A stretch of DNA of 64,000 nucleotides from Pisaster brevispinus (Eukaryota > Echinodermata > Asteroidea > Forcipulatida > Asteriidae). Both the position numbers and the translations under genes were made by a program. Positions 12,850-25,018 of the stretch are shown here, piece by piece (position 1 is the stretch's first letter; every line of letters starts with the position of its first letter). The notes under the pieces are model-generated. The model was given only the letters and a program-made list of their open reading frames with translations. It did no database searches and had not been told where the DNA came from. The DNA lies in assembly GCA_023634235.1 (NCBI GenBank), contig JAMKCF010000003.1, positions 22,228,742 through 22,292,741 on the forward strand, read 5' to 3'.

Positions 12850-13846
12850 GGAGACTGATCTTTCTCACATGCTGCGGCACGCCTATGCAACAAATTGCCA
12901 TCACGAGTAAAGTCATTTCTTTCTTTAAAAACAAAAAACAAACAAACTTAAGACTCATCTTTATAATCAAATATTTGAGTAATGTTATGCTTTTTTCCTT
13001 TTTTTCCCCCCTTTCTTGTCTTCATTTATTTCTTTACTATTGTAATCTGGATGTTCCCAAGCTTAATTAAGTTTAATTCTAAATATTGTACATATTCTTG
13101 TTTGCAGTAGCGCAAATGAGCGCTTTTTTTGAGTTGTGCGCTTTATTAATAACTAAACACCCTCTATTGTAATCTGCCCGGCAGTGTGCACGCACATCTT
13201 GTTTTGCATAACTTTGGTGAAGGGGTGACGCCAAAGGTCACAGAATTTAAAAGGCGAACTGACAGGTGACTTCATCCCTAAATCAAATGTTTACATATGG
13301 TTGTGGTTTCCCCACGGCGTCTAAGGGCACCATCGACTATTGATATAACAGACTCAACTTTATTCAGTTTTATAGGCTGGAAGCTATTTTGTTTGTTTTT
13401 TGGCATTTTGTCCGGTTTAGATTACCACTAATCAATGACTTACACAAACAAGGAAACAAATCATAAATCAGAAGGAAACCGCTTTATTGATTTCTTAATG
13501 GTTTCTCTTATTAGTAAAACCCCACAAGGGTGTTCACACATTAAAACAAAACAGTCAGAAAAAAACTTCTGGTCAATACAACTGACTCAGGTCACTAAAC
13601 TGTTTCCTTTTCTTTCTTCTTGTTTCTTTTCTGTAGCCAATTTTAAGAAGAATTGTTCATTTTGGAGATAAAAGTCGTGAAAAATAAAAATTTTAAACGG
13701 GTAACAGTTATGTCGACTAAGAAATTACAACCGGTAGCCAACTGTATGCTATTGGGATTGTAAGCAGAAGATGCAACACTGGTCAATATGAATGAGAGAA
13801 GCAATGGCGTATGTTGCCCCCGTCCCAATCTATACATGTAGAGCAG

Positions 13847-14204
13847 AAAAAGTAGCTAAGCACACCAAGCCTATGCTTACCAAAATAAGGTTACTAGCTA
13901 CAAAATTTGCTAGCTTCACACAAACAAGACGCAAAAGTCCCGCCAAAGGTAGAACCCATGACTAATGTGAGTTTTGTCTAAAGCAATGGACCGTCTGTCT
14001 GTCAGTCGGCAGCCCGTCAATCTACAAAAAGTAGCTAAGCACACCAAGCCTATGCTTACCAAAATAAGGTTACTAGCTACAAAATTTGCTAGCTTCACAC
14101 AAACAAGACGCAAAAGTCCCGCCAAAGGTAGAACCCATGACTAATGTGAGTTTTGTCTAAAGCAATGGACCGTCTGTCTGTCAGTCGGCAGCCCGTCAAT
14201 CTAC
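13847..14204 (+). repeat. Exact 179-bp tandem duplication
   Basis: 13847-14025 and 14026-14204 appear identical, both starting AAAAAGTAGCTAAGCACACC and ending CAGCCCGTCAATCTAC. The unit includes the middle of the CATAAAGCTGC element family (AAAATAAGGTTACTAGC). Confidence 0.95.
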
Positions 14205-14730
14205 ACCGTCGTTGTCTGTCCATGTCCGGCCACCCTGGGGGTAAGGAAGCCAACCCGAGGTAACATGGAAGCAATTCAAGCAGCGTAGATGAAACATGAC
14301 CCCTATTACTATCAGTTAGATCAAGATGGAGGATGAGGGTAGACCACAATTTCCCCCCGGTTGATGAACTGACCAAAAGTGGTAAAAATAAAAATTGATG
14401 ATTGACTCCAAGTTTGCACAGCTCCCAAGCTTAACCATACACATGTACGCATTGCTCTTCCTACTTGTAAAATGTTGAGTTGATTCCTTCTTCACATCCA
14501 AATAATGAGCCCTCAAGACATTATACAAGTTGTAACCACATACAGGTCGAGGAAAAGGCAAGGATGAAACATGAAAAAATTGATGATTGTTATTTTCTTG
14601 AGACATTACCACAAATTGATTAGTGGGGCATGCCATCTTATGTAACAAGCACACTGGGGTCTCAACCATCTTCAACGCTCTGGAGCCATTTTTGCGAGTC
14701 TACATTTTTTTGTTCTCTAAGATACTGGAC

Positions 14731-14845
14731 AGGGCTCAATCTTATAAAACTGTTAAGCACAAACAAATTGTTTAGCACAGGAAAATTTTGCTCAGCAGAA
14801 ACAGGTTATCAGCCACAATACTACGTAATGCACATTATCCGGACT
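14731..14845. mobile_element. CATAAAGCTGC-family element, partial
   Basis: GGCTCAATCTTATAAAACTG, GCTCAGCAGAAACAGGTTA and CAGCCACAATACTACGTAA match the order seen in the complete copy at 34450-34630. Confidence 0.6.
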
Positions 14846-14865
14846 ACTGTCCTGCTGATCACAAA

Positions 14866-14915
14866 CACCAGAGTTTGAGTCCAGTGCGCTTGACCACTCG
14901 GCCACGACACGCCAT
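14866..14915 (-). repeat. SINE head fragment, tRNA-like
   Basis: The minus strand reads GTGTCGTGGCCGAGTGGTCA then GCGCACTGGACTCAAAC, as in the 5' part of a Leu/Ser-type tRNA. No body follows. Confidence 0.7.
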
Positions 14916-16861
14916 TTCATGAATTGAGCGAATAAAATATCATTACCTCAACTTTTCTTATGATAATTCTTAAATCTCAGGGCAGTCACTGCAGCCTTTT
15001 GTTTCCCCCCTGTTGATCTGAACGATTATGTTCATCTCTCATAATTTACTTTTTGTGTTCAATGTTATTTATATGTTGTTGTTGGGTTTTTTTTCAATCT
15101 TAACCTCACATTTTGTTATTGTGTGGTAGGCTGATAGGGGAGCAACTTAGTCCACCTGTTCTTGTACATGATGTAAATTGTCCATTAAGATTGGTTGTTT
15201 ATCAACTTGATGCATACATGTGTTTGTGCCCCCTTCTGCCATGAAGTCTTGTCATCAATTTCCTCTATGATATATAATTTGTCTCATGTGAGGGCTGTGA
15301 TCAGCTTTGCTGGATGGGTCACACTTGTTTAAACAAAAATGGTTTAAATTAAACAAATTATAACAATATAAAAAATACAAAATCAATACATAAAAAGTAA
15401 GGGGGCTGTCTTTGAATTTCATAAAAAGTAACGATGATGTCAATAATCAGAAAGTATTTTCTTCTGAAGTCTGCTCACTTCAAACGGCCATGCGGACTGT
15501 CAACAAGTCTTGGGGAAATCACTTCAGTTAAGGTCCAAGTCAAGTTCCAAGTCACAAAGAGATGGGAAGTCTGAGTGACTTGAGCCCAAAGTCACTGACC
15601 TCAGTCACTAACTTCTGACCTACATGTGTACTGTACACGTGAAAGATTGGAATGGGCATTCCCCAAAAGCGATGGTGAGCGTTCCCTTTAAAACACTTCT
15701 TTCTGTTTTCACTGATAATTAGAAAAGTGCGTGTTAAAAGCAAACGTCCTCGATCGATGGCCTCGATACATACCTGTGTACACAACCCATCATTTCCGGT
15801 CTTAATTACACATTTCCTACAGCCCTACCAATCATATTCAAACTTTTTTTCTTTCTTTTTTGTACCTGAGATGAAGGGTTAATTTGTCATTTGCCAGTCA
15901 AATGATGTCCACGAATCCAATCCAAATGAATGGTTACTTATTAGATAGCAACTTTTTGTCAAAGTTTGGAGGCGTTTGGGAAAAGCTGTTTTGTCTTGTC
16001 AATGCTTGTGTACAAACTGCACTGCCCTCCAGCATGTCCAGCACACCCAACGATGGTTCAAGAAGTCGCTTTGAAAATGAAGTGGCAGCCTTCATCCCAA
16101 CCATTTAAAGTCCAACTGCACGTTTTGTCTCATCCTGTTGGACTGGCGACCGCAACAGTAAACTTTACGTGCAATCTGGGTTACCACCATAATCAGGGTT
16201 CAACAGGTTAGGTGTTGAGATACCATATGGTGTTTGAATTTTGTTAAGAGTGAGGAAGGATCCTAGCAAATCACTCCAGGGTGCTTTGGGTACGTGAGAC
16301 GCAAAACGTTGACGTTTTCTGTTCCCTTCCCAGCCTTGAGAACGTGAGGAATGGTCAGAAAATAAGAGAAGAGGGCCAGAACTTATACATGTACCTCAAA
16401 ATAAGAATTCTGATTTACTGTGACACATGGAAGTTTTCTTAAGTAATTTACACGTGACAATCCTTTCATAAATTATTTAACGTCCTTCCCAAAGTTTCCC
16501 CATGGCACTCGCTGATTGACAAGTGGAATGTGACCGATACCATATTCCTGTTTCATAATCTAACGCAATCCAGATAACCTCGATCGACATCACCAAGGAA
16601 TATATTACAGCGTGCTTAAAAAAAAAAAAAACTTTACATGTTGATTTTAAATAATCCAATTTCTGGTTTAAGAAAATATGATTTCTCTAAAAAAATTATT
16701 GAGAGGAGTGACTCATATCAGTTTGGATAGCGGTAACACCATGTGCGTAGGTACAGGATCGCATGACACTGTGGTCAAAACAGTCGGTAAACCTCATTGA
16801 ATGAAAAAACAACAACCAAGAAAACCATCTTCCTTTCCATCAATTAGTATTTCTTCTTCTC

Positions 16862-17175
16862 CTTAAAGGAAGGGTATACCTTTGGTAAAATCTCCACAAA
16901 TTAATGACCATAAAAACTTACTTGACCATAAAATCAAAAAGACCTGTTCCACTCCCCATTCCACACGGACCATAAAAACTTCTGCATGAAACATTTTTCA
17001 GATTGTGCGTTCCAAATACGGAGTATTCTTCCTCCAAACTTTTCGCTCATATGTCAAAAACTCTTCCACCTTTTAAAATGAAATCTTCACAGGTTTGTTT
17101 TATTGTATATATCTACATTTATATAGGATTGAAACAGTTGAACAATCCAAAAATCAAAGGTACACATTGCCTATA
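16862..17175. mobile_element. Starfish-type dispersed element, copy
   Basis: It starts TTAAAGGAAGGGTATACCTT and ends AATCAAAGGTACACATTGCC. The middle has CATAAAAACTTACTTG and TTCACAGGTTTGTTTTATTG, both family landmarks. Confidence 0.6.
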
Positions 17176-17294
17176 AATAACAAAAAATTACAAGACCGCT
17201 CCACTTGACCTTCTGAATGTGATCTTAACAACTCTAAAAAGTATTCAATAAGAAAAAAGCTTTGTAAAGAAAACTTCACTATGCTCATGGACAA

Positions 17295-17632
17295 CATTGG
17301 TTATTGTCTTGGACCAATGTTCACAATTTATGTGACTCGGAATATAAGCGGAATAACAAGCCTGGGAAAGTTTAAGCTCAATTGGTCATCGGAGTCAAGA
17401 CAAAAAAAGGAGGGGAACACTGTATATTGTCACTGTTTTGAAACACTCAGGTTTTTAGACACGCAAGATCAAAAGATCAAAACTCATTGTCTAACTCATT
17501 TCTCAAAAACTCAAGCAATTCAAGAATGTAATTTCAAGGGATGTTTTCCACCATTGACCATCTTTATACCAAGTAAGTTATCTGCACACCTGTGACCATT
17601 TGTATTTTCAATCTCACCAATGTTGTGCACAT
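17295..17632. mobile_element. Starfish-type dispersed element, opposite orientation
   Basis: AAGTTTAAGCTCAATTGGTC near 17370 and TTCAATCTCACCAATGTTGT at the right end place it in the same family, reversed relative to the copy about 120 bp to the left. Confidence 0.55.
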
Positions 17633-18791
17633 GTTCGTTGTACAAAAAAACAAAACAACAATAAGCAATAAAGAGATAATAATTACGAGTAGGCTGCACT
17701 TTCAGCCACTGATTGAGATTCCTATAAAAAAAAAACTTCACTAAATTACAAAAAAATCATGCCACAGTTCAGTCTCAAAGTATGGCCATGTCAGGGCAGG
17801 TGCAATCTCTGGCAAGGAATGTCTACAATTAATGCACTGAAAATCCCAATTTTAGGCGAAAAGACACGCCTTCCAAATCAGCGATGGGGGCCAAGGCTGA
17901 GGTTGAAAAAAAAAACCAAAAACATAGGCCTCGACAGATGACTTCCATTCCATAAAGAACTAGACCATAATGCAATTTGACTGTAGAGTTGACCACAGCA
18001 GGCCATCCAATTACACCATTCTTAACTGACATCAGTGTGTATTAATAGAATATGATGTCGTTCCACCGATATAGACCGGCCAAGTTTAATCACTCGAGTC
18101 CGGTACAGATGTACGTCACTGTGTCAGGCACTGTCTCTTCATCAAGCGCTCGGTACGTCAAAGTGCCACTGACATCTTGAATCGAGACGATTCCCTCGAT
18201 TTGGGAATTGAGTCACATTGTAATTGTCCATAAATTGTATGTTTTTTTTGGGTTTTTTTAGTGAGCAAAGGTGTGCAGCGCTTAATCAAGGACTCAGGCT
18301 GGAAGTGCAATGACTCAATGAAGTACTTTGATTTCAAACAACATTACAACTGTAGACAGAACAGCAACTCGACTGTATAATTGGACACTATGGTGTTGTT
18401 TTCCGAGGTCAAATTAACAACATTTACAAGGGGCCAGTGTGATGTGTCTTCTTTCTGTATTTTTCTTAAATGTTTAATATGCACTAATCCAAAAAGGTTG
18501 TTTACAAACACACGAAAAAATTCATTGGCCTACGGCCAACTTTAAGTGCATGATAAATGACATGAGACTACAACAAATTACGCACGCGAACAACTCAGGT
18601 GAAGGACAGATGGGCACGCAAATACATTTGTTAAGTAATATTTTCCTGATACACACATTTCTGCGGGCCTAGATGTTTGGTCAAATGATGCACTTTTTCC
18701 TTTGAAGCATGCAAGCTGCACGGCAATCGAGTGTCACTGATTCATGCCACACATCGATTACTGAAGAATATTGATGTCGTTTTTTTTTTAC

Positions 18792-19070
18792 CTGCTTTGA
18801 CTCTGGCTCTCCACATCGTCGGCGTACATCCTCATCATTCTCCGGGGTTCTGCGGGTTTCGTCAACAACTGCAAGTCCATCTCGACGCTGTCCGCATCCG
18901 AATCCCTCTCCTCCATCCTGCGATGTCTATCTGACTCCCCACTCCATTGTCCGTGGTTACGCCGTTTCCGTGCATACTCTTGCCTTTCCTCATCGTCCGA
19001 ACCATCTTCGTCGCCAAGACGACGCTTGCGTTGACCAGGGACAAATTTACCCTCCCTAATTTTCTTCTTC
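18792..19070 (-). CDS. NCBP3: NCBP3 exon 8, basic and acidic tail with MYADDVES motif
   Basis: A 279-base exon, acceptor TATTTTACAG, donor GTAAAAAA after CAG. It starts KKKIREGKFVPGQRKRRLGD, continues with mixed Asp/Glu and Arg sequence and ends RMMRMYADDVESQSQS. The human protein has KMTMYADEVESQ here. Two bases (AG) remain, so the frame continues in a further exon that I could not place. Reading straight through the donor would add one Arg and stop. Confidence 0.93.
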
Positions 19071-20741
19071 CTGTAAAATATCAAATTAACAGGTGAACGT
19101 CAATTGGAGCCATGTTTTTTTAAAGTTAAATTGATGATATTTTCCGACAGAAGTTCAAAGTTACTTTCCTACCCTCATCTATACCGTGCAACATATTTAC
19201 AACATATGGACAGAACTTTTTGTTTTCATTAACTTTTAAGCTTTTTCTTAAATATAAATCACTACTCTTACACAAAAAATAATAACAGTTTTTATCCTCA
19301 TTTTTAATCAAAAACAAATTTAACTTGTAATAAAGATTTCTTAACAACATTTAAAAAAAGCTTTTCAATAGGAAGCAACTGAACTAACTGGGCCAGGGAT
19401 CTCTCTAAGATTTTTCAAAACTGTGGGGCATTCTGGTCGAACATTTTTGAAGTTTGGCCAAACGCTGGAAGTTTTGGAAGCACGCTAAATTGAAACAAGG
19501 TCTTCTGAGTATTTGTTTTTCTTTATTGTTTGTTTTAAAAGCCCCACCGTGCAATCTGGGCATTCTAAATGCTTTCATCTTAATGATTTTTAAAAAAATA
19601 ATATTATAAATATTTTTTTTTTTTTTTCATATCGGCTGCAATTCGCACATATAGGTCGATAGGTTGGCGATTTTTGCAATTTGAAGATAAACAATTGCAT
19701 TTCAAATACACTGCTTTATGGATGCATTGATAATAAATTTGCTGGTTGATATCAGCAAAGGAAATGGAAGGACAACATAAAACTGTGGACAGTCAACAAA
19801 ATGACAGAGGACTTCAGTTGTTGGTGGTCCATCACACCCACTCTACACTGCACAGAAGACAAACAGAATAAAAGTTAAAGTATTTTGACTGTTTTACAAC
19901 CGAACATTTTATGCAAAATTTTCATCTGTAGAAAAATCTAATCTGAAAAATGTGTCCATCCGAAATATCCGGGAAAATATAATCGCTGGTAAAAACATCA
20001 GTAAAAAGAACACAGTAAAAGAATTTGAACGATAAGATCATAACACTCGCATTTAAATCAAATATACCAACAACAGGTAGGCAGGCCTGTGAATCACTTG
20101 CCGGAAGTCAGGTATCCATTTAATTATCTCTCAACCATTAAAGTGTGCCAGCGATTTGGATGGACTCTGACATCTACGACCTTCAAGGTTTTTTTTAACT
20201 CGTTAGCAAAGTGATTGAATGCTTTCCTCCGATGCTAATTGCATCTGGAAGTATTTAATTGTGGCAAACGAGAGTTATGCAACACGCTATGTCGAACGCC
20301 TATTCCGAGGAAGAGCAGGTTTGTTTTTTTCAATGTTAGGAGAAGGTGTTCCCTCTTGCTCTGCCGACGGCCTTTGACATTTTTAACTCGGTTTAGATAA
20401 GGCATGATGATTCCAAATGTGAGGCACAGCTGTGAAATTCTGAAGACAGAAATCATCAACCAGTGCAACATTAAGTAGGATTTGAAAGCAAATTAGTTAC
20501 AAAGGTTTAAAGTGGCATCATGTTGTTACAAGGTGTTGCTGCAGACCTTTGATTTTTTAGAAAGTTCCAACTTCAAACTCAAACTAAAAAACAATGCAGC
20601 TATGACTAAAATAGGATACTTAGATTTAAATTCTTCAGAGTGAATCATAGTATTGCTCTTAATGACCTTTGAGACTCGGCATGTCCACAGTATCAGATGA
20701 CCCTGAAACCTTGCGAACTATTTCACACAACTCAGAAATTA

Positions 20742-20952
20742 TTAACCCTCCTACTGTCTGACAGTTCAATATCGCCCACTGTGGTTTTGCATGACAGATA
20801 ACTACGCCAACCTGCAATATAATATCATAAAGCGAATGCACCTACACAGCACACACTATTGCTCATTACACAATTGTACAATCATGCACAAACTGCCCAG
20901 TTGAGCAGTTTTTCAAATGGCTGGAAAATGTTACAATGAGTGGGAGGGTTAA
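20742..20952. mobile_element. Candidate TTAA-flanked MITE
   Basis: TTAACCCTCCTACT at the left and, inverted, TTAACCCTCCCACT at the right, 211 bp including both TTAA. Fits piggyBac-type termini. Non-coding apart from a chance frame. Confidence 0.6.
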
Positions 20953-21289
20953 CTACCTTTTAACTTAAAATGAGCTAAAAGGGAAAAACAAACATCTCTG
21001 AGAAAGATTTTAAAACAAATTTTAAGTCATACATACTTTGAATAACAATCACATTTTCTAAGCCTTGCAAATTGGAAGAATGAAGCAAACGGTTATAACA
21101 CATGTAAGAATATTTAAACTTTAAGCCATTAAAATACCACTTTAACTTTGAAAAGTAGCAGGTATTTAAGATTATCTGTTTGTTCAAGAAATTTCACAAG
21201 TTTTCAAACATTAATGGGTTATTATATAGCACTGTATCACACCCCTAGGGGCATATCAACGTGTTTATTATTAGCTTTTCAACAGAATA

Positions 21290-21625
21290 AGCAGAGCTAT
21301 GTTTTGAATTAATGTATGAGACCCATTCATGTAACACCTTCTGATGGTTTACAAAGTGCTGCGGCACATTCAGCAGCCACTGAAAGAAACACTGTGGCAA
21401 ACCCCTTCTCTTGGCGAGAAGTGTAACTGGGTTCTTTTACATGCATTACACAACACATGGGACCTACAAATTTACGCCCCATCCGAAAGGACAAAGCATT
21501 CATAGTTAAGTGTCCTGCTTCAGGCCCCAAGTGTCAAGACTGGGACTCAAACCCACACTCTGTTGATCTGAAACACCAGAGCTTGCATCACAGTGTGCTT
21601 GACAGCTCGGCCCTAACACACGCCA
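21290..21625 (-). repeat. tRNA-derived SINE, nearly full
   Basis: On the minus strand the order is a tRNA-like head (GTTAGGGCCGAGCTGTCAAG), a B-box-like GGGTTTGAGTCCCAGTC, then a body with CTTTCGGATGGGGCGTAAAT and AAAAGAACCCAGTTACACTT. A body fragment of the same type lies at 33231-33310. Confidence 0.75.
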
Positions 21626-21873
21626 GAATATCAATTCGCCATATTTTTGACCACGTGAGGGCGTATGTGGATAAATTTCACATGATGAAAAACAAGTAAA
21701 CAAACAGGGTTTTTTCACTTTTTTATCGCTATTTTTTATGTATTTCTTCATTGGTGCAAGAAAACTACAAACAGGCAATTATAATAAGCTAAAACTGCTA
21801 TTGTGATGCAAGACATTCCCTGATGACAGCGCCCTCATGCGGTAAAAAATATGGTCAATTGTAAATAACTCAC

Positions 21874-21973
21874 ATTGATCCGCTGATGAGGCCCTTCATT
21901 CCTCCAAAGTTAGGGTTCCCGTACTTGATGTAGTACTGACTGCGATGGTGGGGGTCGAACACCTTCTTGTCAT
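21874..21973 (-). CDS. NCBP3: NCBP3 exon 7, most conserved central block
   Basis: A 100-base exon, acceptor CTTTCAG, donor GTGAGTTA. Its first two bases complete Asp324. It reads DKKVFDPHHRSQYYIKYGNP and NFGGMKGLISGS, against human SQYYMKYGNPNYGGMKGILSNS. It leaves AT, which joins G of exon 8 to make Met357. This is the clearest family signature in the window. Confidence 0.97.
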
Positions 21974-22409
21974 CTGAAAGAGTAACAGTCACTGATTTAG
22001 ACAACGTGTCTTACTCATCTACAAACATCTACATGGTCCATGTACAATGCACTTCATGAAAACAAAACTGAGAAAGCTAATCAAACACAGAGATTCCTTG
22101 CAAAAGTTGAAAATTCGGATTTGCCCCCCCCAAAAAAAAAAACTGTGATTGCTACAATTAAAAAATACATGTGGTACATCAGAAAGTCAATGCAATGACA
22201 ATAATGTGCAAAACATTTAGGCTACTGAATCTTTCCGATTTACATCTTGGTGATCATTCATTTCGAAAGCACAGGGAAAGATATATTTGTGGCCAGGCCA
22301 GGCATGGGCTGTCCTCGTTAGAATGAAGAAATTCGGCAAGTCACGGATGAGCAGAGGTCTTAAAATAAAAGGCAGGCAAACAAAAAGCACAGTTTTACTA
22401 GCCCAGTGA

Positions 22410-22732
22410 CAGGGCTTGAATTTGGGGAGAAAATCCACAAGACTGCAGCGATTGTAGCTCAAAACCACAGTGTCTTTTTTTTTACAAGACTAGAATTTCA
22501 ATTGAGGAAGTACACAGTTTAAATGTCTAATTTGAACAAGCACTGAGAGAAGGTTTGTCTCATTTGTTAAGAATCCTTCAATACTCCACAGAACTGAAAC
22601 AGATTTACCAGACTGAAAGTCAACATTTGATCAAAAACACAAGACCGTCGGACTTGTCCAGTCATGAGTTTACCGGCCCGAAGCTTACATCTCTCGGCGT
22701 CGGGCCTGCGGTCCAGAGTAATTTCAAGCCCG
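22410..22732. mobile_element. TIR element, second copy, reversed
   Basis: It starts CAGGGCTTGAATTTGGGGAG and ends AATTTCAAGCCCG. Interior words (AAATCCACAAGACTGCAG, AAGACCGTCGGACTTGTCC) match the 10431 copy on the other strand. It lies in the NCBP3 intron just downstream of exon 6 in transcription direction and extends that exon's open frame. Confidence 0.8.
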
Positions 22733-22790
22733 GGGTGGGATACTTTTAAAACAAAACAAAAAAGGTAATGAGAAAAGCCTTTACTTGTAC

Positions 22791-23072
22791 CTGTTGTTGC
22801 GTATCTTATAACCAAATCACTCTGTGCAGATGAGCACGGTATGGCAGTCCTACTCGCCTCCTCTCTACTCAGATGGACGGGACCCATATCCATGTCATCA
22901 TCCATTGTACTGTTATCATCAATAACTCTTCCTTGAGATTGCCGTAACGAAGACGGAGGACTGGGAGGCGCAGAGGGAGGGTTCGGGGAGCGGCTGGTGC
23001 TCCGCCGATGTCTCTCTTGCTCGCCGGTCTCCCGATCGCTGACCAAGTCCAGAATGTCATCGTCGTCTTCTT
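22791..23072 (-). CDS. NCBP3: NCBP3 exon 6, acidic and Arg/Ser/Pro-rich region
   Basis: A 282-base exon, acceptor TTGAATAG, donor GTACAAGT. It begins with an acidic EDDDDILDLVSD (about 231-242), passes through RHRRSTSRSPNPPSAPPSPP, a second acidic stretch with DDDMDMG, and ends DLVIRYATT. That end is the counterpart of human RLFMRFATKDD. The first two thirds look disordered and are not conserved with vertebrates in sequence, only in character. The open frame continues into the intron, but only as far as a repeat. Confidence 0.92.
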
Positions 23073-24856
23073 CTATTCAATGGAGGAAAACAACAATCAA
23101 TTCAGAGTACTCTTAACAACTCCGCATTTCATTTATGAACTATCCTATCTCCATGCCTATTGCATGAACAACTGTATTACCAACCGAAATGACCTGGGTG
23201 GAGTGCAGACAGTGGCAGGGAGTGATTTCATCCAGAAATCTTGCAAAAATATTCAGACAGAATTTGTTTTGTGCAAACTCAAATGCAATTACTGAGTTGG
23301 CAAATGATGGTTTTCGAGATGGTTTTGTGTGTAGCAATTTTGCTATGCTATACAAAGATCCTTCATCACTCTGACAAAATCCAACACTACATAATGTTTA
23401 TGATAACTCAAACCAGAGATATGTCAATTAGGGCCATCTTTATCAAGACAACAGGCATAATTCTTATCTGAACCTTTCAACTTATTCAACACCAGTTTTT
23501 AATTTTGTATTTGTTAAATATTGTTTTTAGCATACTGTTTCACCGCGACACGGCATGATTGATTACTATTGGAGTGAGGCACCAACACTGAACAGGAATC
23601 CATCAAGAGAGCAATCTGTGCTCTATGAATGAGCCATCACCGGTTATCAATAACGACCAGTTGCTGGGAATCATCTGCTTTGCATTAACAGCGATACCAA
23701 GACGACGTACGGCCGGATGAAGTCATTCCTCTCGCAAAATGTCCAAACAGAGCACGGTTTTTAGCCATAGTTGAACTATTAGCAGAGATGACATTTGATG
23801 AACCTGAACATTCCTGACACCCCCCCTTTTTCTACACCGAGAACCACACAGATGTTTCAATTCAAGAGGTTTACAGACTATCACCAGAAATACAAAACTA
23901 AAGGTTCTAACACAGTGTGGACTATTCTTTATCTCATGGTGATTGCTTTACTTCTTCCGACCTGTCCAAGAAAATTTGAAGGCTCAATAAGGTTTTAAAA
24001 AAAAATCCAGAAATCAGGTAACATTCTGCAGAAATCACAGTGTAGACAATTTTGCAAATACTTTGCCGTGGAATGAGGTGCACTCTGGTTTAGTTAGCAA
24101 CCACATTCCTCACTAACTAGACCAGCATGCACCTCAGCGTACCGAGTATTTGCGAAGTATAGTCTAGCGGTTTTAAGTTCTTCAGCCCACTCTGTGTTGT
24201 GCCATTGGAGATTAATGTTTGAAGCAATGTACAATGTACCAGCAAACTTTCTAACTTGTAATACACATGATAATTTATTTGTTTAACGCACAATATACTT
24301 CACAAAGATCAAGATTCATTGCTGACAAAAAGATCTAGAACTTTGACCCAAATTTTAAGAGGTATATTGAAATGATGGCATTTCCGCCTTTTGGCAACCT
24401 CTGAAGTTATAGATTTCAAGGAGCTTCTGGGAACAGTATCCTTCGCACCAGAGAAGTAGATCAAAGAGCAGGATTTCTTCATACATCCAAAGAAAATAGC
24501 AGCTACTTTTTTTCCACCAGGCAGAAATAAAAAGGTTTGAATTCAGATAAAAATCTGACATTTCTCATCACTGAGCTTTTATCTAGACTATAGCAACTCA
24601 TTAGTGAGCAAAGGCCCAATTTCATAAAGGCTGCCTAACAGCAAAAAAATGTGCTTAGCACACAATCTTGCTTAGCAGAAACAGGTTACCAGCCAAAATA
24701 CCATGTAAGGTACGGTGTTTTTGACTGGTTCCCTGATTCATTAAAAAAAAATTGCTTTCACCATTTCTGCTTAAAAGTTTGATTTAGTTGGGCACTGATT
24801 TCTATTGGTGATACTGCAAACCTTGCCATGCAAAAATTCATTTCCTTCATTCATAC
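23073..24856 (-). other. NCBP3 intron 5
   Basis: Non-coding. It holds a CCCAATTTCATAAAG-type element copy at 24612-24735. The rest shows nothing I recognise. Confidence 0.7.
24612..24735. mobile_element. CATAAAGCTGC-family element, partial
   Basis: GGCCCAATTTCATAAAGGCT, GCTTAGCAGAAACAGGTTAC and CAGCCAAAATACCATGTAAG. The other end is lost. Confidence 0.65.
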
Positions 24857-25018
24857 CTTCCTCTTGTTCCATCGGTTCTGGTTCCTGCTGCTCCCGTACC
24901 AGTGGGGGAGAGGGTTGTGGTGGCGGCGGCTGTGGTATCTGTGCTGGTAGACTCTGAGGCTGACTCATGTTGTACAACGCTCTAGCAGCAGAATGGGGAT
25001 CCAACCACACAACATTGC
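24857..25018 (-). CDS. NCBP3: NCBP3 exon 5, end of RRM-like domain and proline-rich linker
   Basis: A 162-base exon. GC at its start completes Cys176. NVVWLDPHSAARALYNMS follows, equal to human NVVWLDEMTATRALINMS. A run of Pro/Gln (about residues 196-216) and an acidic EPEPMEQEE follow. I chose the donor GTATGAAT at 24856, because one leftover base G then joins AA of exon 6 to give Glu. The frame stays open past this donor, and a weaker GT about 30 bases on would break the phase. Confidence 0.93.

Larger units (their letters stand above)
1..18791. other. Region 3' of the last NCBP3 exon found; no gene recognised
   Basis: About 18.8 kb in which remaining NCBP3 exons could lie, but none was found on the minus strand. 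Contents recognised are listed separately: two small TIR elements (1355, 2450), an ATAA microsatellite (3889), GAGTCC minisatellites (4985, 6003), a hairpin (5257), TIR elements (6266, 10431), a retrotransposon relic (12664), a 179-bp tandem duplication (13847) and starfish-type repeats (12246, 16862, 17295). Stretches such as 6500-10300 and 15000-16800 show nothing I can name. Confidence 0.7.
19071..21873 (-). other. NCBP3 intron 7
   Basis: Non-coding, with a T-rich tract at 19608-19627, a TTAA-flanked element at 20742-20952 and a SINE at 21290-21625. A short open frame at 20659-20841 follows an acceptor-like TATTGCAG, but joining it to exon 7 gives a stop at once. Confidence 0.75.

Noticed and set aside
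18093..18221. Minus-strand frame ending ...TVTYICTGLE and a stop
   Set aside because: Looks protein-like, but is only about 43 codons, has no matching acceptor phase after exon 8, and does not resemble NCBP3.
20659..20841. 60-codon minus frame after a TATTGCAG acceptor in intron 7
   Set aside because: Joining exon 7 to it in phase gives an immediate stop, and it overlaps a repeat.
22567..22790. Extension of the exon 6 frame
   Set aside because: Lies beyond a good donor and inside a TIR element copy.
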